Shown in pieces: positions 42,352-52,843 of a DNA stretch of 64,000 nt. Every line of letters starts with the position of its first letter. The first letter of the stretch is position 1. Made by a program: the position numbers and the translations under genes. This DNA comes from Lentzea albida (GTDB taxonomy: Bacteria; Actinomycetota; Actinomycetes; Mycobacteriales; Pseudonocardiaceae): contig NZ_FOFV01000005.1 in assembly GCF_900111005.1 (NCBI RefSeq), positions 186,001-250,000 of the forward strand, in the 5' to 3' direction. Below the pieces are notes generated by a model that had not been told where the DNA came from, ran no database searches, and saw only the letters and a program-made list of their open reading frames with translations.

Positions 42352-43521
42352 ATGGTCACCCGCTCCTGCACGGTGCTGATCGCACTGCTGGCATCCCTTC
42401 TGGTCCCGGTCACCGCCCCAGCCCAAGCGGCACCGGCGACGTTCGTCCACCCGGGAGTCGTGGTCTCCCGGCCACAGCTCGACTTCATGCGCACCAAGGT
42501 CCTGGCCGGCGCGCAGCCGTGGAAGCTCGCCTACGACCGCATGCTGGCCTCGAAGTACGCCGACCTGAACCGCACGCCGAAGCCACGTGCCGTCGTGGAG
42601 TGCGGACCCGTCAGCAACCCCAACAACGGCTGCACCGACGAGCGCGAAGACGCTCTCGCCGCCTACACGCTGTCGCTCGCCTGGTACGTCACGCGGGACG
42701 CCCGGTACGCGACCAAGGCGATCCAGATCATGGACGCCTGGTCGAACACGATCCGCGACCACACCAACTCCAACGCTCCGCTGCAGACGGCGTGGTCGGC
42801 CAGCAGCTGGCCGAAGGCCGCCGAGATCATCAAGCACGTGTACGGCAACTGGCCGAACAGCGCGAGGTTCGGCACGATGCTGCGCACCGTCTACCTGCCC
42901 GAGATCCAGAACGGCCGTGCGAACACCAACGGCAACTGGGAGCTCAGCATGATGGAGGCGTCGATCGGCATCGCGGTGTTCCTGGAGGACAGGGCCGCCT
43001 ACGACAAGGCGATCAGCATCTTCCGGACGCGCATCCAGGCGTTCATCTACCTGACCTCGGACGGCGCGCTGCCGAAGACGCCGCCGGGCAGCGGGATCGA
43101 CACCAGGGCCGAGATCATCTCCTACTGGCACAACCAGTCCACGTTCGTCGACGGCCTCACGCAGGAGACCTGCCGGGACTTCGCGCACACGGCGTACGGG
43201 CTGAGCGCCGCCTCGCACCTCGCCGAGACCGCGCACATCCAGGGCCAGGACATCTGGGGCGAGATCAAGGACCGCATGCGGCACGCGTGGGGCCTGCACA
43301 CGAAGTACCAGAACGGCGAGCCCGTGCCGTCCTGGCTGTGCGGCGGGAACTACTCCCGCGAGCTCGGGCCGACACCGGAGGTCAGCTTCAACGCGCTGAA
43401 CACCCGCCTCGGCATCGCCATGGCGAACACGAAGATCTACACCGAGTCGAACCGTCCACACGCGACCGACAACCTCTTCATCGCCTGGGAGACGCTGACT
43501 CACGCGGCAAACCCCTCGTAG
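42352..43521 (+). CDS. Secreted alginate-lyase-family polysaccharide lyase
   Basis: 389 residues. The signal peptide (TVLIALLASLLVPVTAPAQA) is followed by an alpha/alpha-toroid with HPGVVVSRPQLDFMRTKV, DEREDALAAYTLSLAWYVTR, NSNAPLQTAWSASSWPKAAE and TNGNWELSMMEASIGIAVFL. These resemble the alginate lyase family fold, with Asn, His and Tyr candidates in NGNWE, ISYWHNQ and GGNYSREL. The substrate is a uronic-acid or related polysaccharide, not proven to be alginate. A DasR-like site precedes it. ilvD follows 19 bases later on the same strand without clear functional link. Confidence 0.8.
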   Translation: MVTRSCTVLIALLASLLVPVTAPAQAAPATFVHPGVVVSRPQLDFMRTKVLAGAQPWKLAYDRMLASKYADLNRTPKPRAVVECGPVSNPNNGCTDEREDALAAYTLSLAWYVTRDARYATKAIQIMDAWSNTIRDHTNSNAPLQTAWSASSWPKAAEIIKHVYGNWPNSARFGTMLRTVYLPEIQNGRANTNGNWELSMMEASIGIAVFLEDRAAYDKAISIFRTRIQAFIYLTSDGALPKTPPGSGIDTRAEIISYWHNQSTFVDGLTQETCRDFAHTAYGLSAASHLAETAHIQGQDIWGEIKDRMRHAWGLHTKYQNGEPVPSWLCGGNYSRELGPTPEVSFNALNTRLGIAMANTKIYTESNRPHATDNLFIAWETLTHAANPS

Positions 43522-43540
43522 GAGCGACTAGCGTGCTCTC

Positions 43541-45229
43541 ATGACCGAGACACCGGACGTGAAGCCACGCAGCCGCGACGTGACCGACGGCCTGGAGCGC
43601 ACCGCCGCGCGCGGCATGCTCCGGGCCGTCGGCATGGGTGACGAGGACTGGGAGAAGCCGCAGATCGGCGTCGCCTCCTCGTGGAACGAGATCACGCCGT
43701 GCAACCTGTCGCTGGACCGCCTCGCGAAGGCGTCCAAGGACGGCGTGCACGCGGCGGGCGGGTATCCGCTGGAGTTCGGCACGATCTCGGTGTCGGACGG
43801 CATCTCCATGGGCCACGAGGGCATGCACTTCTCGCTGGTCTCGCGCGAGGTGATCGCGGACAGCGTCGAGACCGTCATGCAGGCCGAGCGCCTCGACGGG
43901 TCGGTGCTGCTCGCGGGGTGTGACAAGTCGTTGCCCGGCATGCTGATGGCGGCGGCGCGGCTCGACCTCGCCAGCGTGTTCCTCTACGCCGGGTCGATCC
44001 TGCCCGGCCGGGTGACGCTGTCCGACGGCACCGAGAAGGAAGTCACGATCATCGACGCGTTCGAGGCCGTCGGGGCCTGCGCGCGCGGGCTGATGAGCCG
44101 TGAGGACGTCGACCTGATCGAACGCGCGATCTGCCCCGGCGAGGGCGCGTGCGGCGGCATGTACACCGCGAACACCATGGCCAGCGCGGCCGAGGCGCTC
44201 GGCATGTCGCTGCCGGGCAGTGCCGCTCCCCCGGCCACCGACCGCCGTCGTGACGGGTTCGCGCGCAGGTCCGGCCAGGCCGTGGTCGAGATGCTGCGCA
44301 GGGGCATCACGGCGCGGCAGATCATGACGCGCGAGGCGTTCGAGAACGCGATCGCCGTCGTCATGGCGTTCGGCGGATCCACCAACGCCGTGCTGCACCT
44401 GCTCGCCATCGCGCACGAGGCCGGCGTCGAGCTGTCGCTGGACGACTTCAGCCGCATCGGCGCGCGCGTGCCGCACCTGGCGGACGTGAAGCCGTTCGGG
44501 CGGCACGTGATGACGGACGTCGACCGCATCGGCGGTGTGCCCGTGGTGATGAAGGCGTTGCTGGACGCGGGTCTGCTGCACGGCGACTGCCTCACCGTCA
44601 CCGGCCGCACCGTCGCGGAGAACCTCGCCGACATCGCCCCGCCCGACCCGGACGGCCTGGTGCTGCGCGCGCTCGACAAGCCCATCCACCACACCGGCGG
44701 CATCACGATCCTCAAGGGCTCGCTCGCCCCGGAGGGCGCCGTGGTCAAGTCCGCGGGCTTCGACTCCGACGTCTTCACCGGCACCGCGCGCGTGTTCGAC
44801 CGCGAGCGCGCCGCGATGGACGCCCTCGAGGACGGCACCATCACCGCCGGCGACGTCGTGGTGATCCGCTACGAGGGCCCCAAGGGCGGGCCGGGCATGC
44901 GGGAGATGCTCGCGATCACCGCGGCGATCAAGGGCGCGGGCCTCGGCAAGGACGTCCTGCTGCTCACCGACGGCCGGTTCTCCGGTGGCACCACCGGACT
45001 CTGCGTCGGGCACGTGGCACCCGAGGCAGTGGACGGCGGGCCCATCGCGTTCGTGCGGGACGGCGACCGGATCACGCTGAACGTCGCCGAGGGCACGCTG
45101 GACGTCGAGGCCGACCTGGACAGCCGTCGTGAAGGCTGGGCGCCGCTGCCCCCGCGCTACGAACGCGGTGTGCTCGCCAAGTACGCCAAGCTGGTCGGCT
45201 CGGCCTCACGCGGAGCCGTCTGCGACTAG
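43541..45229 (+). CDS. ilvD: Dihydroxy-acid dehydratase
   Basis: 562 residues, the usual length. It converts dihydroxy acids to 2-keto acids in valine, isoleucine and pantothenate synthesis, using an Fe-S cluster and Mg. The cluster cysteines lie in [22 protein letters not shown] and [34 protein letters not shown] is the C-terminal active-site loop with the base Ser. The ATG follows a short gap after the lyase-like gene. The last 24 bases overlap the convergent LysR gene. There are no other ilv genes in the window. Confidence 0.95.
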   Translation: MTETPDVKPRSRDVTDGLERTAARGMLRAVGMGDEDWEKPQIGVASSWNEITPCNLSLDRLAKASKDGVHAAGGYPLEFGTISVSDGISMGHEGMHFSLVSREVIADSVETVMQAERLDGSVLLAGCDKSLPGMLMAAARLDLASVFLYAGSILPGRVTLSDGTEKEVTIIDAFEAVGACARGLMSREDVDLIERAICPGEGACGGMYTANTMASAAEALGMSLPGSAAPPATDRRRDGFARRSGQAVVEMLRRGITARQIMTREAFENAIAVVMAFGGSTNAVLHLLAIAHEAGVELSLDDFSRIGARVPHLADVKPFGRHVMTDVDRIGGVPVVMKALLDAGLLHGDCLTVTGRTVAENLADIAPPDPDGLVLRALDKPIHHTGGITILKGSLAPEGAVVKSAGFDSDVFTGTARVFDRERAAMDALEDGTITAGDVVVIRYEGPKGGPGMREMLAITAAIKGAGLGKDVLLLTDGRFSGGTTGLCVGHVAPEAVDGGPIAFVRDGDRITLNVAEGTLDVEADLDSRREGWAPLPPRYERGVLAKYAKLVGSASRGAVCD

Positions 45230-46054
45230 GAAGCGACGCCTGGCCGCGCGGACCAGCGGCCCGACCGGTGAGCCGGGCGGCCAGGCGAGCACTGTCGTGA
45301 CGTCCGGCGCGTCGACGACCGGCACCGCGACGTGCTCCGGCCACTGCCAGGCGCGGCTCGACGCCGGGATGACGAGCAGCGTCAGGCCGAGCGCCACCAG
45401 CTGGGCCAGCTGCGACTGCGTGCGCACCTCGGGGCCCGGCCCGTCCGGGTAGGTGCCGTCCAGGCGAGGCCAGCGGGCGATCGGCAGGCCCGGCACGTCG
45501 CTCACCTCGGCCAGCGTGACGCTCTCGCGCGCCGCGAGCGGGTGCGTCGCCGGGACGATCGCCACCTGGCCCTCGACGTGCAGGTCCTGGGTCTCGAAGC
45601 CGGCGAGGTCGTCGTACGGGCGGTGCATGACGGCCACGTCGGCCTGCCCGTCGCGCAGCCGGTGCGCCTGCTCCCCCACCTCGCACAGCAGGACCTCGAC
45701 CGGGGTCTCCGCCGCGTCGAGCAGGTCGCGCAACAGCTCGTGCGACGCCCCGGCCTTCGTCACGAGCACCAACGGCCGTCCCGGATCCGCGGCCTGGCGC
45801 GTCCGGCGGGCGGCGGCCGCGACGGCGTCCAGGGCGGTGCGAGCCTCCCGCAGCAGCACCTCGCCCGCGCCGGTCAGCGCCGCGCCCCGGCGGTCCCGGT
45901 CGAGGAGCTTCACGCCGAGACGCCGTTCCAGCTGGAGGATCGCCCGCGAGAGCGGCGGTTGCGCGATGCCGAGCCGTTCGGCGGCGCGTCCGAAGTGGAG
46001 CTCCTCCGCGACCGCGACGAAGTAGCGCAGCTCGCGGGTTTCGAGGTCGTCCAC
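45206..46054 (-). CDS. LysR-family regulator
   Basis: 282 residues. The winged helix ([40 protein letters not shown]) is followed by a type 2 periplasmic-binding effector domain. GTG at 46054. It is divergent from an SDR gene, with an exact T-N11-A palindrome between them, so it should control the SDR. Its DNA over 45975-46024 is nearly identical to the LysR fragment at the left edge of the window. The 3' end overlaps ilvD by 24 bases. Confidence 0.9.
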   Translation of the reverse strand: MDDLETRELRYFVAVAEELHFGRAAERLGIAQPPLSRAILQLERRLGVKLLDRDRRGAALTGAGEVLLREARTALDAVAAAARRTRQAADPGRPLVLVTKAGASHELLRDLLDAAETPVEVLLCEVGEQAHRLRDGQADVAVMHRPYDDLAGFETQDLHVEGQVAIVPATHPLAARESVTLAEVSDVPGLPIARWPRLDGTYPDGPGPEVRTQSQLAQLVALGLTLLVIPASSRAWQWPEHVAVPVVDAPDVTTVLAWPPGSPVGPLVRAARRRFLVADGSA

Positions 46055-46067
46055 GCCCCGAAGCCTA

Positions 46068-46082
46068 ATACCCGCCGGGTAT
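46068..46082. promoter_or_regulatory. LysR-type operator (T-N11-A)
   Basis: ataccc-gcc-gggtat is an exact interrupted palindrome holding T-N11-A (46069-46081). It lies 14 bases upstream of the LysR GTG and about 50 bases upstream of the SDR start. Confidence 0.65.
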
Positions 46083-46130
46083 CAGGACTTACTGGATCGA
46101 TCTTGGACAGCGGTCGGCCGCGCGCCGAGC

Positions 46131-46835
46131 ATGGGTCGCGTGAGTGACAAGAAGACCGCGCTGGTCACCGGCGCGAACAAGGGAATCGGCTTCGCCATCG
46201 CCGAAGGGCTCGGAGCACTTGGCTTCACGGTCGCCGTGGGCGCCCGCGACGACGTCCGCCGCAAGGAGGCCGTCGAACGCCTGCGCGCCAAGGGGATCGA
46301 CGCGTTCGGCGTCGCGCTGGACGTCACCTCCGACGACAGCGTCACCGAGGCGGCGGCCGCGCTCGACCGGCTCGACGTGCTCGTCAACAACGCCGGCATC
46401 AGCGGCTCGTGGCCGCAGGACCCGACGACGCTCGACCTCGACGTCGTCCGCACCGTGCTCGACACCAACGTGTTCGGCGTCGTGCGCGTGACGAACGCCG
46501 TGCTCCCGCTGCTGCGCCGCTCCCCGTCGCCGCGCATCGTCAACGTGTCGAGCAACATGGGCTCGCTGACGTTGCAGACGGGCCCGGTCATGGCCGCGTA
46601 CGCGCCGTCGAAGACGATGCTCAACAGCCTCACCGCCCAGTACGCGCGGGCGTTCGCCGACACGAACGTCATCGTGAACGCCTGCTGCCCCGGCTACGTC
46701 GCGACCGACTTCACGGGTCACGCCCCGGACCGGACCCCCGAGCAGGGCGCCGCGATCGCCGTGCGGCTCGCCACCCTCCCGGACGACGGCCCGCGCGGCG
46801 GCTTCTTCGACGACGAGGGCGTCGTGCCGTGGTGA
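46131..46835 (+). CDS. Short-chain dehydrogenase/reductase
   Basis: 234 residues. Classical SDR motifs: ALVTGANKGIGFAIAEGL (TGxxxGxG), DVLVNNAGISGS (NNAG), NVSSNMGS (catalytic Ser region) and YAPSK (Tyr-x3-Lys). It resembles carbonyl reductase-type NADPH enzymes (the KGIGFAIAEGL form). Start ATG 46131; a GTG at 46140 is also possible. It is probably under the divergent LysR regulator. Substrate unknown. Confidence 0.9.
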   Translation: MGRVSDKKTALVTGANKGIGFAIAEGLGALGFTVAVGARDDVRRKEAVERLRAKGIDAFGVALDVTSDDSVTEAAAALDRLDVLVNNAGISGSWPQDPTTLDLDVVRTVLDTNVFGVVRVTNAVLPLLRRSPSPRIVNVSSNMGSLTLQTGPVMAAYAPSKTMLNSLTAQYARAFADTNVIVNACCPGYVATDFTGHAPDRTPEQGAAIAVRLATLPDDGPRGGFFDDEGVVPW

Positions 46836-46963
46836 ATCCGTCCCCCACTCGGCTGAACTGACAGGGGGCCACGGTCACCCGGTCGGAGGTCGCCCGAGAT
46901 TGCGTTCCCGGCGGCGGGTACTTCGCGTCTGCAAGCGACAGCCAACGCGGAGGGACGACGACC

Positions 46964-47761
46964 ATGATCGATCAGACGCACGTTGAGGCTCTGTACGACT
47001 GCGACGTGATCGACAACAAGGGCGAGAAGATCGGATCGGTCAAGCGGGTCTGGCTCGAGGACGGCACCGGCAAGCCGATGTGGGCCGAGGTCCACACCGG
47101 ACTGTTCGGGATGAGGGAGAGCTTCGTCCCGATCCAGCAGGGCCAGGTGGCGGGCGGCGCGATCACCGTTCCGGTGAGCAAGCAGCAGGTGAAGGACTCG
47201 CCGAGCATGCACACTGCGGACGACCACATGACGGACGAGGAGCAGGACGCCCTCTACCGGCACTACGGGATGATCCCGCAGGCGAAGACCGGTGAGCACG
47301 ACCGCCTCGACGGCAGGCAGGCGGCCGGGCAGCGCCGTCAGGAGGCGGGCGCGCAGCACGGCCGGCACGAACGCCGCGCAGCGGACGACTCGGCCGAGGT
47401 CACGCTCTCGGAGGAGCGGCTCGACGTGGGCACCCGCAACGTCGAGGCGGGCCGCGTCCGGCTGGTCAAGCACACGGTCACCGAGCAGCGCAACATCACC
47501 GTGCCGGTCACGCACGAGGAGGTCCGGGTCGTCCGCGAGCCGGTCCAGGGCGACGCGGCGCGCACGGGCAAGGCGTTCGCCGACGAGCAGGCCGAGATGA
47601 CGCTGCACCGCGAGGAACCGGTGGTGCAGAAGCGCACCGAGGCCACGGAACGGGTCCGGCTCGAGAAGGACGCCGTCACCGAGCAGAAGGACATCAAGGG
47701 CGAGGTCCGCAAGGAGCGCGTCGAGGTCGAGCGCGACGACGAGCCGCGCAGCCGCCGCTAG
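46964..47761 (+). CDS. PRC-barrel plus DUF2382 (YsnF/AvaK-type) protein
   Basis: 265 residues. The N-terminal PRC-barrel (about 1-75: DVIDNKGEKIGSVKRVWLED, WAEVHTGLFGMRESFVPI) is joined by a charged linker to a DUF2382 domain (about 145-260: VTLSEERLDVGTRNVEAGRV, RNITVPVTHEEVRVVREP). Such proteins are stress-linked in many bacteria; the biochemical role is not known. ggaggg stands 14 bases before the ATG. The gap before it (46836-46963) holds no palindrome I can name. A strong terminator follows. Confidence 0.88.
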   Translation: MIDQTHVEALYDCDVIDNKGEKIGSVKRVWLEDGTGKPMWAEVHTGLFGMRESFVPIQQGQVAGGAITVPVSKQQVKDSPSMHTADDHMTDEEQDALYRHYGMIPQAKTGEHDRLDGRQAAGQRRQEAGAQHGRHERRAADDSAEVTLSEERLDVGTRNVEAGRVRLVKHTVTEQRNITVPVTHEEVRVVREPVQGDAARTGKAFADEQAEMTLHREEPVVQKRTEATERVRLEKDAVTEQKDIKGEVRKERVEVERDDEPRSRR

Positions 47762-47771
47762 TCGCACCACC

Positions 47772-47810
47772 AGCGAGCCGCCCACCACTTCCGCCGGTGG
47801 GCGGCTCGCT
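47772..47810. terminator. Intrinsic terminator with T-rich tail
   Basis: A perfect 15-base stem (agcgagccgcccacc) with a 9-base loop, followed on the plus strand by agcgttttcttt. It serves the DUF2382 gene and can also stop the convergent fadD15-like transcript. Confidence 0.9.
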
Positions 47811-47821
47811 AGCGTTTTCTT

Positions 47822-49420
<1,599 letters not shown>

Positions 49421-49434
49421 TGCTCGTCCTCCTC

Positions 49435-49462
49435 TAGAGCGTCGCTCCAGAGCGGTACTCTA
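49435..49462. promoter_or_regulatory. Candidate TetR operator between fadD15-like and tetR
   Basis: The 48-base gap holds tagag...ctcta at its ends, the palindrome gagcgtcgctc (49437-49447) and two copies of agagcg. It is the only structured stretch available to the TetR protein. Confidence 0.4.
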
Positions 49463-49468
49463 ACCCCC

Positions 49469-50008
49469 ATGGCCGACCGACGACAGTCTCTCCTCGACGC
49501 GGCACTCCGGCTCGTCGAAGAAGGCGGCCTCGACGCCGTCACGATCGCGGCGCTGACCGAGCGCTCCGGCATGTCGAACGGCAGCATCTACCACCACTTC
49601 GGCAGCCGCGCCGGCGTGTTCGCGCAGCTCTACGCCGACAGCTACGCCCGCTGCATCGCCGCGATGCTCCCCGCGCTCAACGCTCCCACGGCCGAGGCAG
49701 GCGTGCGCGCGCTGACCGTGAACTACCTGGACTGGGTCATCGCGAACCCCAGCCGCGCCCGCTTCCTCTACGCCGCGCCGGACCACGCCGACCCGGAGGC
49801 GAAGATGGTGGAGTTCGCGCCGGTGCTGGCGTGGTTCCTCGACCGCATGGCGTCCGGCGAGCTGCGTGCGGTGCCGGCGTGGACGCTGGAGCCGGTGGCG
49901 ATGGGGCCGGCGCACGAGTCGGTGCGCCGGTTCCTGCTCGGGGTGTTCGACCTGGCGGGGGCGCGGGAGATCGTCGCGGACGCGGTGTGGGCCGTGCTGT
50001 CGCCCTAG
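49469..50008 (+). CDS. TetR-family regulator
   Basis: 179 residues. HTH: LLDAALRLVEEGGLDAVTIA and LTERSGMSNGSIYHHFGSRA. The C-terminal domain (about 75-179) is of the short all-helical type with no recognised ligand. It is divergent from the acyl-CoA ligase gene, so it likely senses an acyl-CoA or fatty acid, as many lipid-metabolism TetR proteins do. Confidence 0.9.
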   Translation: MADRRQSLLDAALRLVEEGGLDAVTIAALTERSGMSNGSIYHHFGSRAGVFAQLYADSYARCIAAMLPALNAPTAEAGVRALTVNYLDWVIANPSRARFLYAAPDHADPEAKMVEFAPVLAWFLDRMASGELRAVPAWTLEPVAMGPAHESVRRFLLGVFDLAGAREIVADAVWAVLSP

Positions 50009-50059
50009 CGGCGCGCGCGGCTGAGCGCGGATGCGCCGCGCGACCTCCAGCTGTCGCCC

Positions 50060-50075
50060 TAGAACACGTGTTCGA
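50060..50075 (+). promoter_or_regulatory. LexA (SOS) box before alkB
   Basis: tagaacacgtgttcga fits the actinobacterial SOS box TCGAAC-N4-GTTCGA at all but one position of the 12 defined bases. Its core gaacacgtgttc is an exact palindrome. It lies 15 bases upstream of the alkB start, so LexA binding would block the promoter. Confidence 0.75.
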
Positions 50076-50090
50076 TTATGCTGCCATCCC

Positions 50091-50699
50091 ATGCGCCAGG
50101 GATCCCTCTTCGACCTGGCGGCGGAGCCGGAACTGGCCCCGCTCGCCCCACGCCGCACCGAACTCGCGCACGGCGCGTGGATCGACGTCCAGCCGGGCTG
50201 GCTCACGGGCGCCGACGCGGTGTTCGACCAGCTCGTCGCCGAGGTCCCGTGGCGGGCCGAACGCCGCCAGATGTACGACACCGTGGTCGACGTGCCGCGC
50301 CTGCTCTGCTTTTACGGCGGCACGCTGCCGTTCGACGTCCTCACCACCGCCCGTGACGCGCTGAGCAGGCACTACCTCGCCGAGCTGAACGAGCCGTTCA
50401 CGACGGCCGGGCTCTGCTACTACCGCGACGGCCGGGACAGCGTGGCCTGGCACGGCGACACGATCGGCCGCGGGCAGACCGAGGACACGATGGTCGCGAT
50501 CCTGTCCGTCGGCACGCCGCGCGCCCTGCTGCTGCGGCCGCGCGGGGGCGGTGAGACGCACCGGTACGCGCTGGGGCACGGCGACCTGCTCGTCATGGGT
50601 GGCTCGTGCCAGCGCACGTGGGAGCACGCGATCCCGAAGACGTCGAAGGTGGTCGGGCCGCGGATCAGCGTCCAGTTCCGCCCGCACGGAGTCCGCTAG
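50091..50699 (+). CDS. alkB: AlkB-family alkylated-DNA dioxygenase
   Basis: 202 residues. Fe(II) ligands: WHGDTIG (HxD) and TWEHAIPK (His); 2-oxoglutarate is held by the Arg residues of [10 protein letters not shown]. The enzyme oxidises methyl groups off DNA or RNA bases (1-methyladenine, 3-methylcytosine) and releases formaldehyde. The ATG at 50091 is chosen because the SOS box sits directly upstream; a longer frame from 50031 would run through it. The last 35 bases overlap the convergent SDR gene. Confidence 0.92.
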   Translation: MRQGSLFDLAAEPELAPLAPRRTELAHGAWIDVQPGWLTGADAVFDQLVAEVPWRAERRQMYDTVVDVPRLLCFYGGTLPFDVLTTARDALSRHYLAELNEPFTTAGLCYYRDGRDSVAWHGDTIGRGQTEDTMVAILSVGTPRALLLRPRGGGETHRYALGHGDLLVMGGSCQRTWEHAIPKTSKVVGPRISVQFRPHGVR

Positions 50700-51612
50700 C
50701 GACCATCTCCTCGGAGACCTCCCACACCCGCCGCGCCTCGTCCTCGCTGCGCAGGCGGCTGTAGAGCGCCTGCTCGGCGGGCGGCCCGCTGAGGTGGTTG
50801 AAGCGCTGGGGGCCGTAGAAGGCGGCAGGTCGCGGGGTCGTCGCCGCGAGCAGGGCCGGGAGTTGCGCGGACTCGACGGTGCCGAGCACGCCGATGGCCG
50901 AGGCGACGCGGATCAGGCGCACGCCGAGGGTGTCGCCGGAGCGGCCGATCTCGGGGCGGGCCGCCAGCAGGTTCGTCGGCGCCACGCCGGGGTGCGACAG
51001 GTTGCTCGTGATGCCCCAGCCGCCCGCCTCGCTGCGCCGGGCGAGTTCCAGGCCGAAGAGGCCGAAGGCGATCTTGGACTGGCTGTAGGCCTTGCCGCCG
51101 CTGTACGAACGCTCCCAGTTCAGGTCGTCCCAGTTGATGGCGCCCTGGTTGGCCGCGATGCTGACCTGCGACGTCACCCTGGCGCGCCCGGCCCTGAGCA
51201 ACGGCAACAGGCCCGTCACCAGCGCGAAGTGGCCGAGGTGGTTGGTGCCCCACTGCAGCTCGAACCCGTCCGCGGTCGTCTGGCGCTCGGGCGGGGTCAT
51301 GACGCCGGCGTTGTTGATCAGGATGTGGATCGGCTCGTCCTCCGCCAGGAGGGTCTCGGTGAGCGCGGCGACCGACCGCAGCGACGACAGGTCGAGCGAG
51401 CGCAGCGACACCCGCGCGTCCGGGGTCCGCCTGCGGATCTCCGCGATCGCGGCCTCGCCCTTGCGCTGGTTGCGGACGGGCATGATGACCTCGGCCCCCG
51501 CCGCCGCGAGCCGTCCCGCGATGCCGAGACCGACACCGTCGCTGGCGCCCGTCACGACGGCGCGCCTCCCGGACAGGTCCGGGACCTCGATGTCGAACTT
51601 CTTCCCGCTCAT
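50665..51612 (-). CDS. Short-chain dehydrogenase/reductase (WWOX/retinol-dehydrogenase-like)
   Basis: 315 residues from the ATG at 51612. SDR motifs: [60 protein letters not shown], and YSQSK (catalytic Tyr-Lys). The long form with [10 protein letters not shown] belongs with retinol-dehydrogenase-like SDRs. It is divergent from an MmyB-type regulator, a pairing common in actinobacteria. Substrate unknown. Confidence 0.9.
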   Translation of the reverse strand: MSGKKFDIEVPDLSGRRAVVTGASDGVGLGIAGRLAAAGAEVIMPVRNQRKGEAAIAEIRRRTPDARVSLRSLDLSSLRSVAALTETLLAEDEPIHILINNAGVMTPPERQTTADGFELQWGTNHLGHFALVTGLLPLLRAGRARVTSQVSIAANQGAINWDDLNWERSYSGGKAYSQSKIAFGLFGLELARRSEAGGWGITSNLSHPGVAPTNLLAARPEIGRSGDTLGVRLIRVASAIGVLGTVESAQLPALLAATTPRPAAFYGPQRFNHLSGPPAEQALYSRLRSEDEARRVWEVSEEMVASGLRAGGTGR

Positions 51613-51746
51613 CACGCACTCCCCTGGTCGTCGTGGTCTTCTCATTCCACCTTGGACACACGACCCGCGCTGATCCAGGACCTGGGAGTCCGTGGCTACG
51701 GCGCGGCGGAGGCGTTAGAAACGAGGTGGCACGAGAGGAGTCCGCC

Positions 51747-52589
51747 GTGATCGACCGACCAGGACTGGCCGCGTTCCTGCGCAGCCGCAGGGAGGCGCTG
51801 CAGCCCGAGGACATCGGGCTCCCCCGCGGCGCCCGGCGCCGGACCAGCGGTCTGCGCCGCGAGGAGGTGGCCGCCCGGTGCAACATGTCCACCGACTACT
51901 ACGCGCGGCTGGAACAGGAGCGCGGCACCCACCCGTCCGCCCAGATGATCGCCGCGATCGCCCAGGGCCTGCACCTGTCGCTCGACGAGCGCGACCACCT
52001 GTTCCGCCTCGCCGGGCACCCGCCGCCGGCGCGCGGTTCGGTCAGCGAGCACGTCAGCCCCGGTCTCGCACGGATCTTCGACCGCCTGCACGACACCCCG
52101 GCCGAGATCGTCACCGAACTGGGCGAGACGCTGCGCCAGACCGCGCTCGGCATCGCCCTGACGGGGGACGCGTCCCGCTACACCGGTCCGGCGAGGAGCC
52201 TCGGCTTCCGCTGGTTCAGCGAACCGGAGTCCCGCGCGCTCTACCACCCCGACGACCACGAGTTCCTGTCCCGCATGTTCGCCTCGGGTCTGCGCGAGGC
52301 GGTCACCCGGCGCGGCCCGCGCTCCCGCGCCGCCCACTACGCCGATCTGCTGCTCGCCCGCAGCGAGGAGTTCCGGACGGTGTGGGACGCGCAGGAGATC
52401 GGCCTGCGCCCCAAGGAGTTCAAGCGCTACGTCCACCCGAGCGTCGGCGCGCTGGAGCTGCAGTGCCAGACGTTGCTCGACCCGGACCAGCACCACTTCC
52501 TGCTGGTCTACACGGCCACGCCCGGCACCGAGAGCTACGAGAAGCTGCAGCTGCTCTCGGTCATCGGATCCGCTGCGCCAACGGGCTGA
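51747..52589 (+). CDS. XRE-type regulator with MmyB ligand-binding domain
   Basis: 280 residues. GTG at 51747 after gagaggag. The HTH region is LAAFLRSRREALQPEDIGLP, RRTSGLRREEVAARCNMSTD and YYARLEQERG. The C-terminal MmyB-like domain (about 100-270: GLARIFDRLHDTPAEIVTEL, HPSVGALELQCQTLLDPDQH) is a PAS-like fold reported to bind fatty acids in related proteins. It controls, most likely, the divergent SDR gene. The last 29 bases overlap the TMEM175 remnant. Confidence 0.9.
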   Translation: MIDRPGLAAFLRSRREALQPEDIGLPRGARRRTSGLRREEVAARCNMSTDYYARLEQERGTHPSAQMIAAIAQGLHLSLDERDHLFRLAGHPPPARGSVSEHVSPGLARIFDRLHDTPAEIVTELGETLRQTALGIALTGDASRYTGPARSLGFRWFSEPESRALYHPDDHEFLSRMFASGLREAVTRRGPRSRAAHYADLLLARSEEFRTVWDAQEIGLRPKEFKRYVHPSVGALELQCQTLLDPDQHHFLLVYTATPGTESYEKLQLLSVIGSAAPTG

Positions 52590-52809
52590 GCAGCATCAGC
52601 AACAGGCCGTAGTAGCCGATGAACGGCACCAGCACGAACGCCAGCAGCAACAACGCCGGCGGCACGGCCGCCCTCAGCACCACGGGCCGCGACAACCCGC
52701 CGACCTCGCGCCCGACCTCGGGATTCGCGTGCACCAGCAGGGTGATCGCGATGGCGACCACGGCGTCGGTGAAGAGGACCAGGCGGTCGGGCTCGCGAGT
52801 CACGGACAC
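52561..52809 (-). pseudogene. Internally deleted TMEM175 (DUF1211) potassium-channel remnant
   Basis: 82 residues against about 200 in the family. The start is right (REPDRLVLFTDAVVAIAITL matches the RxxxFSDG first helix, with S-to-T and G-to-A changes), and the end (ALLLLAFVLVPFIGYYGLLL MLLSPLAQR) looks like the last helices. The middle, about 110 residues with several spans, is absent without frameshift. The first-helix FSD motif forms the channel filter, here FTD. A deletion-derived pseudogene is the best reading; a functional two-span peptide is less likely. Confidence 0.6.
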
Positions 52810-52843
52810 CCGGCCGACCTGGTCCTCAAAGGACCGTCAGAAC

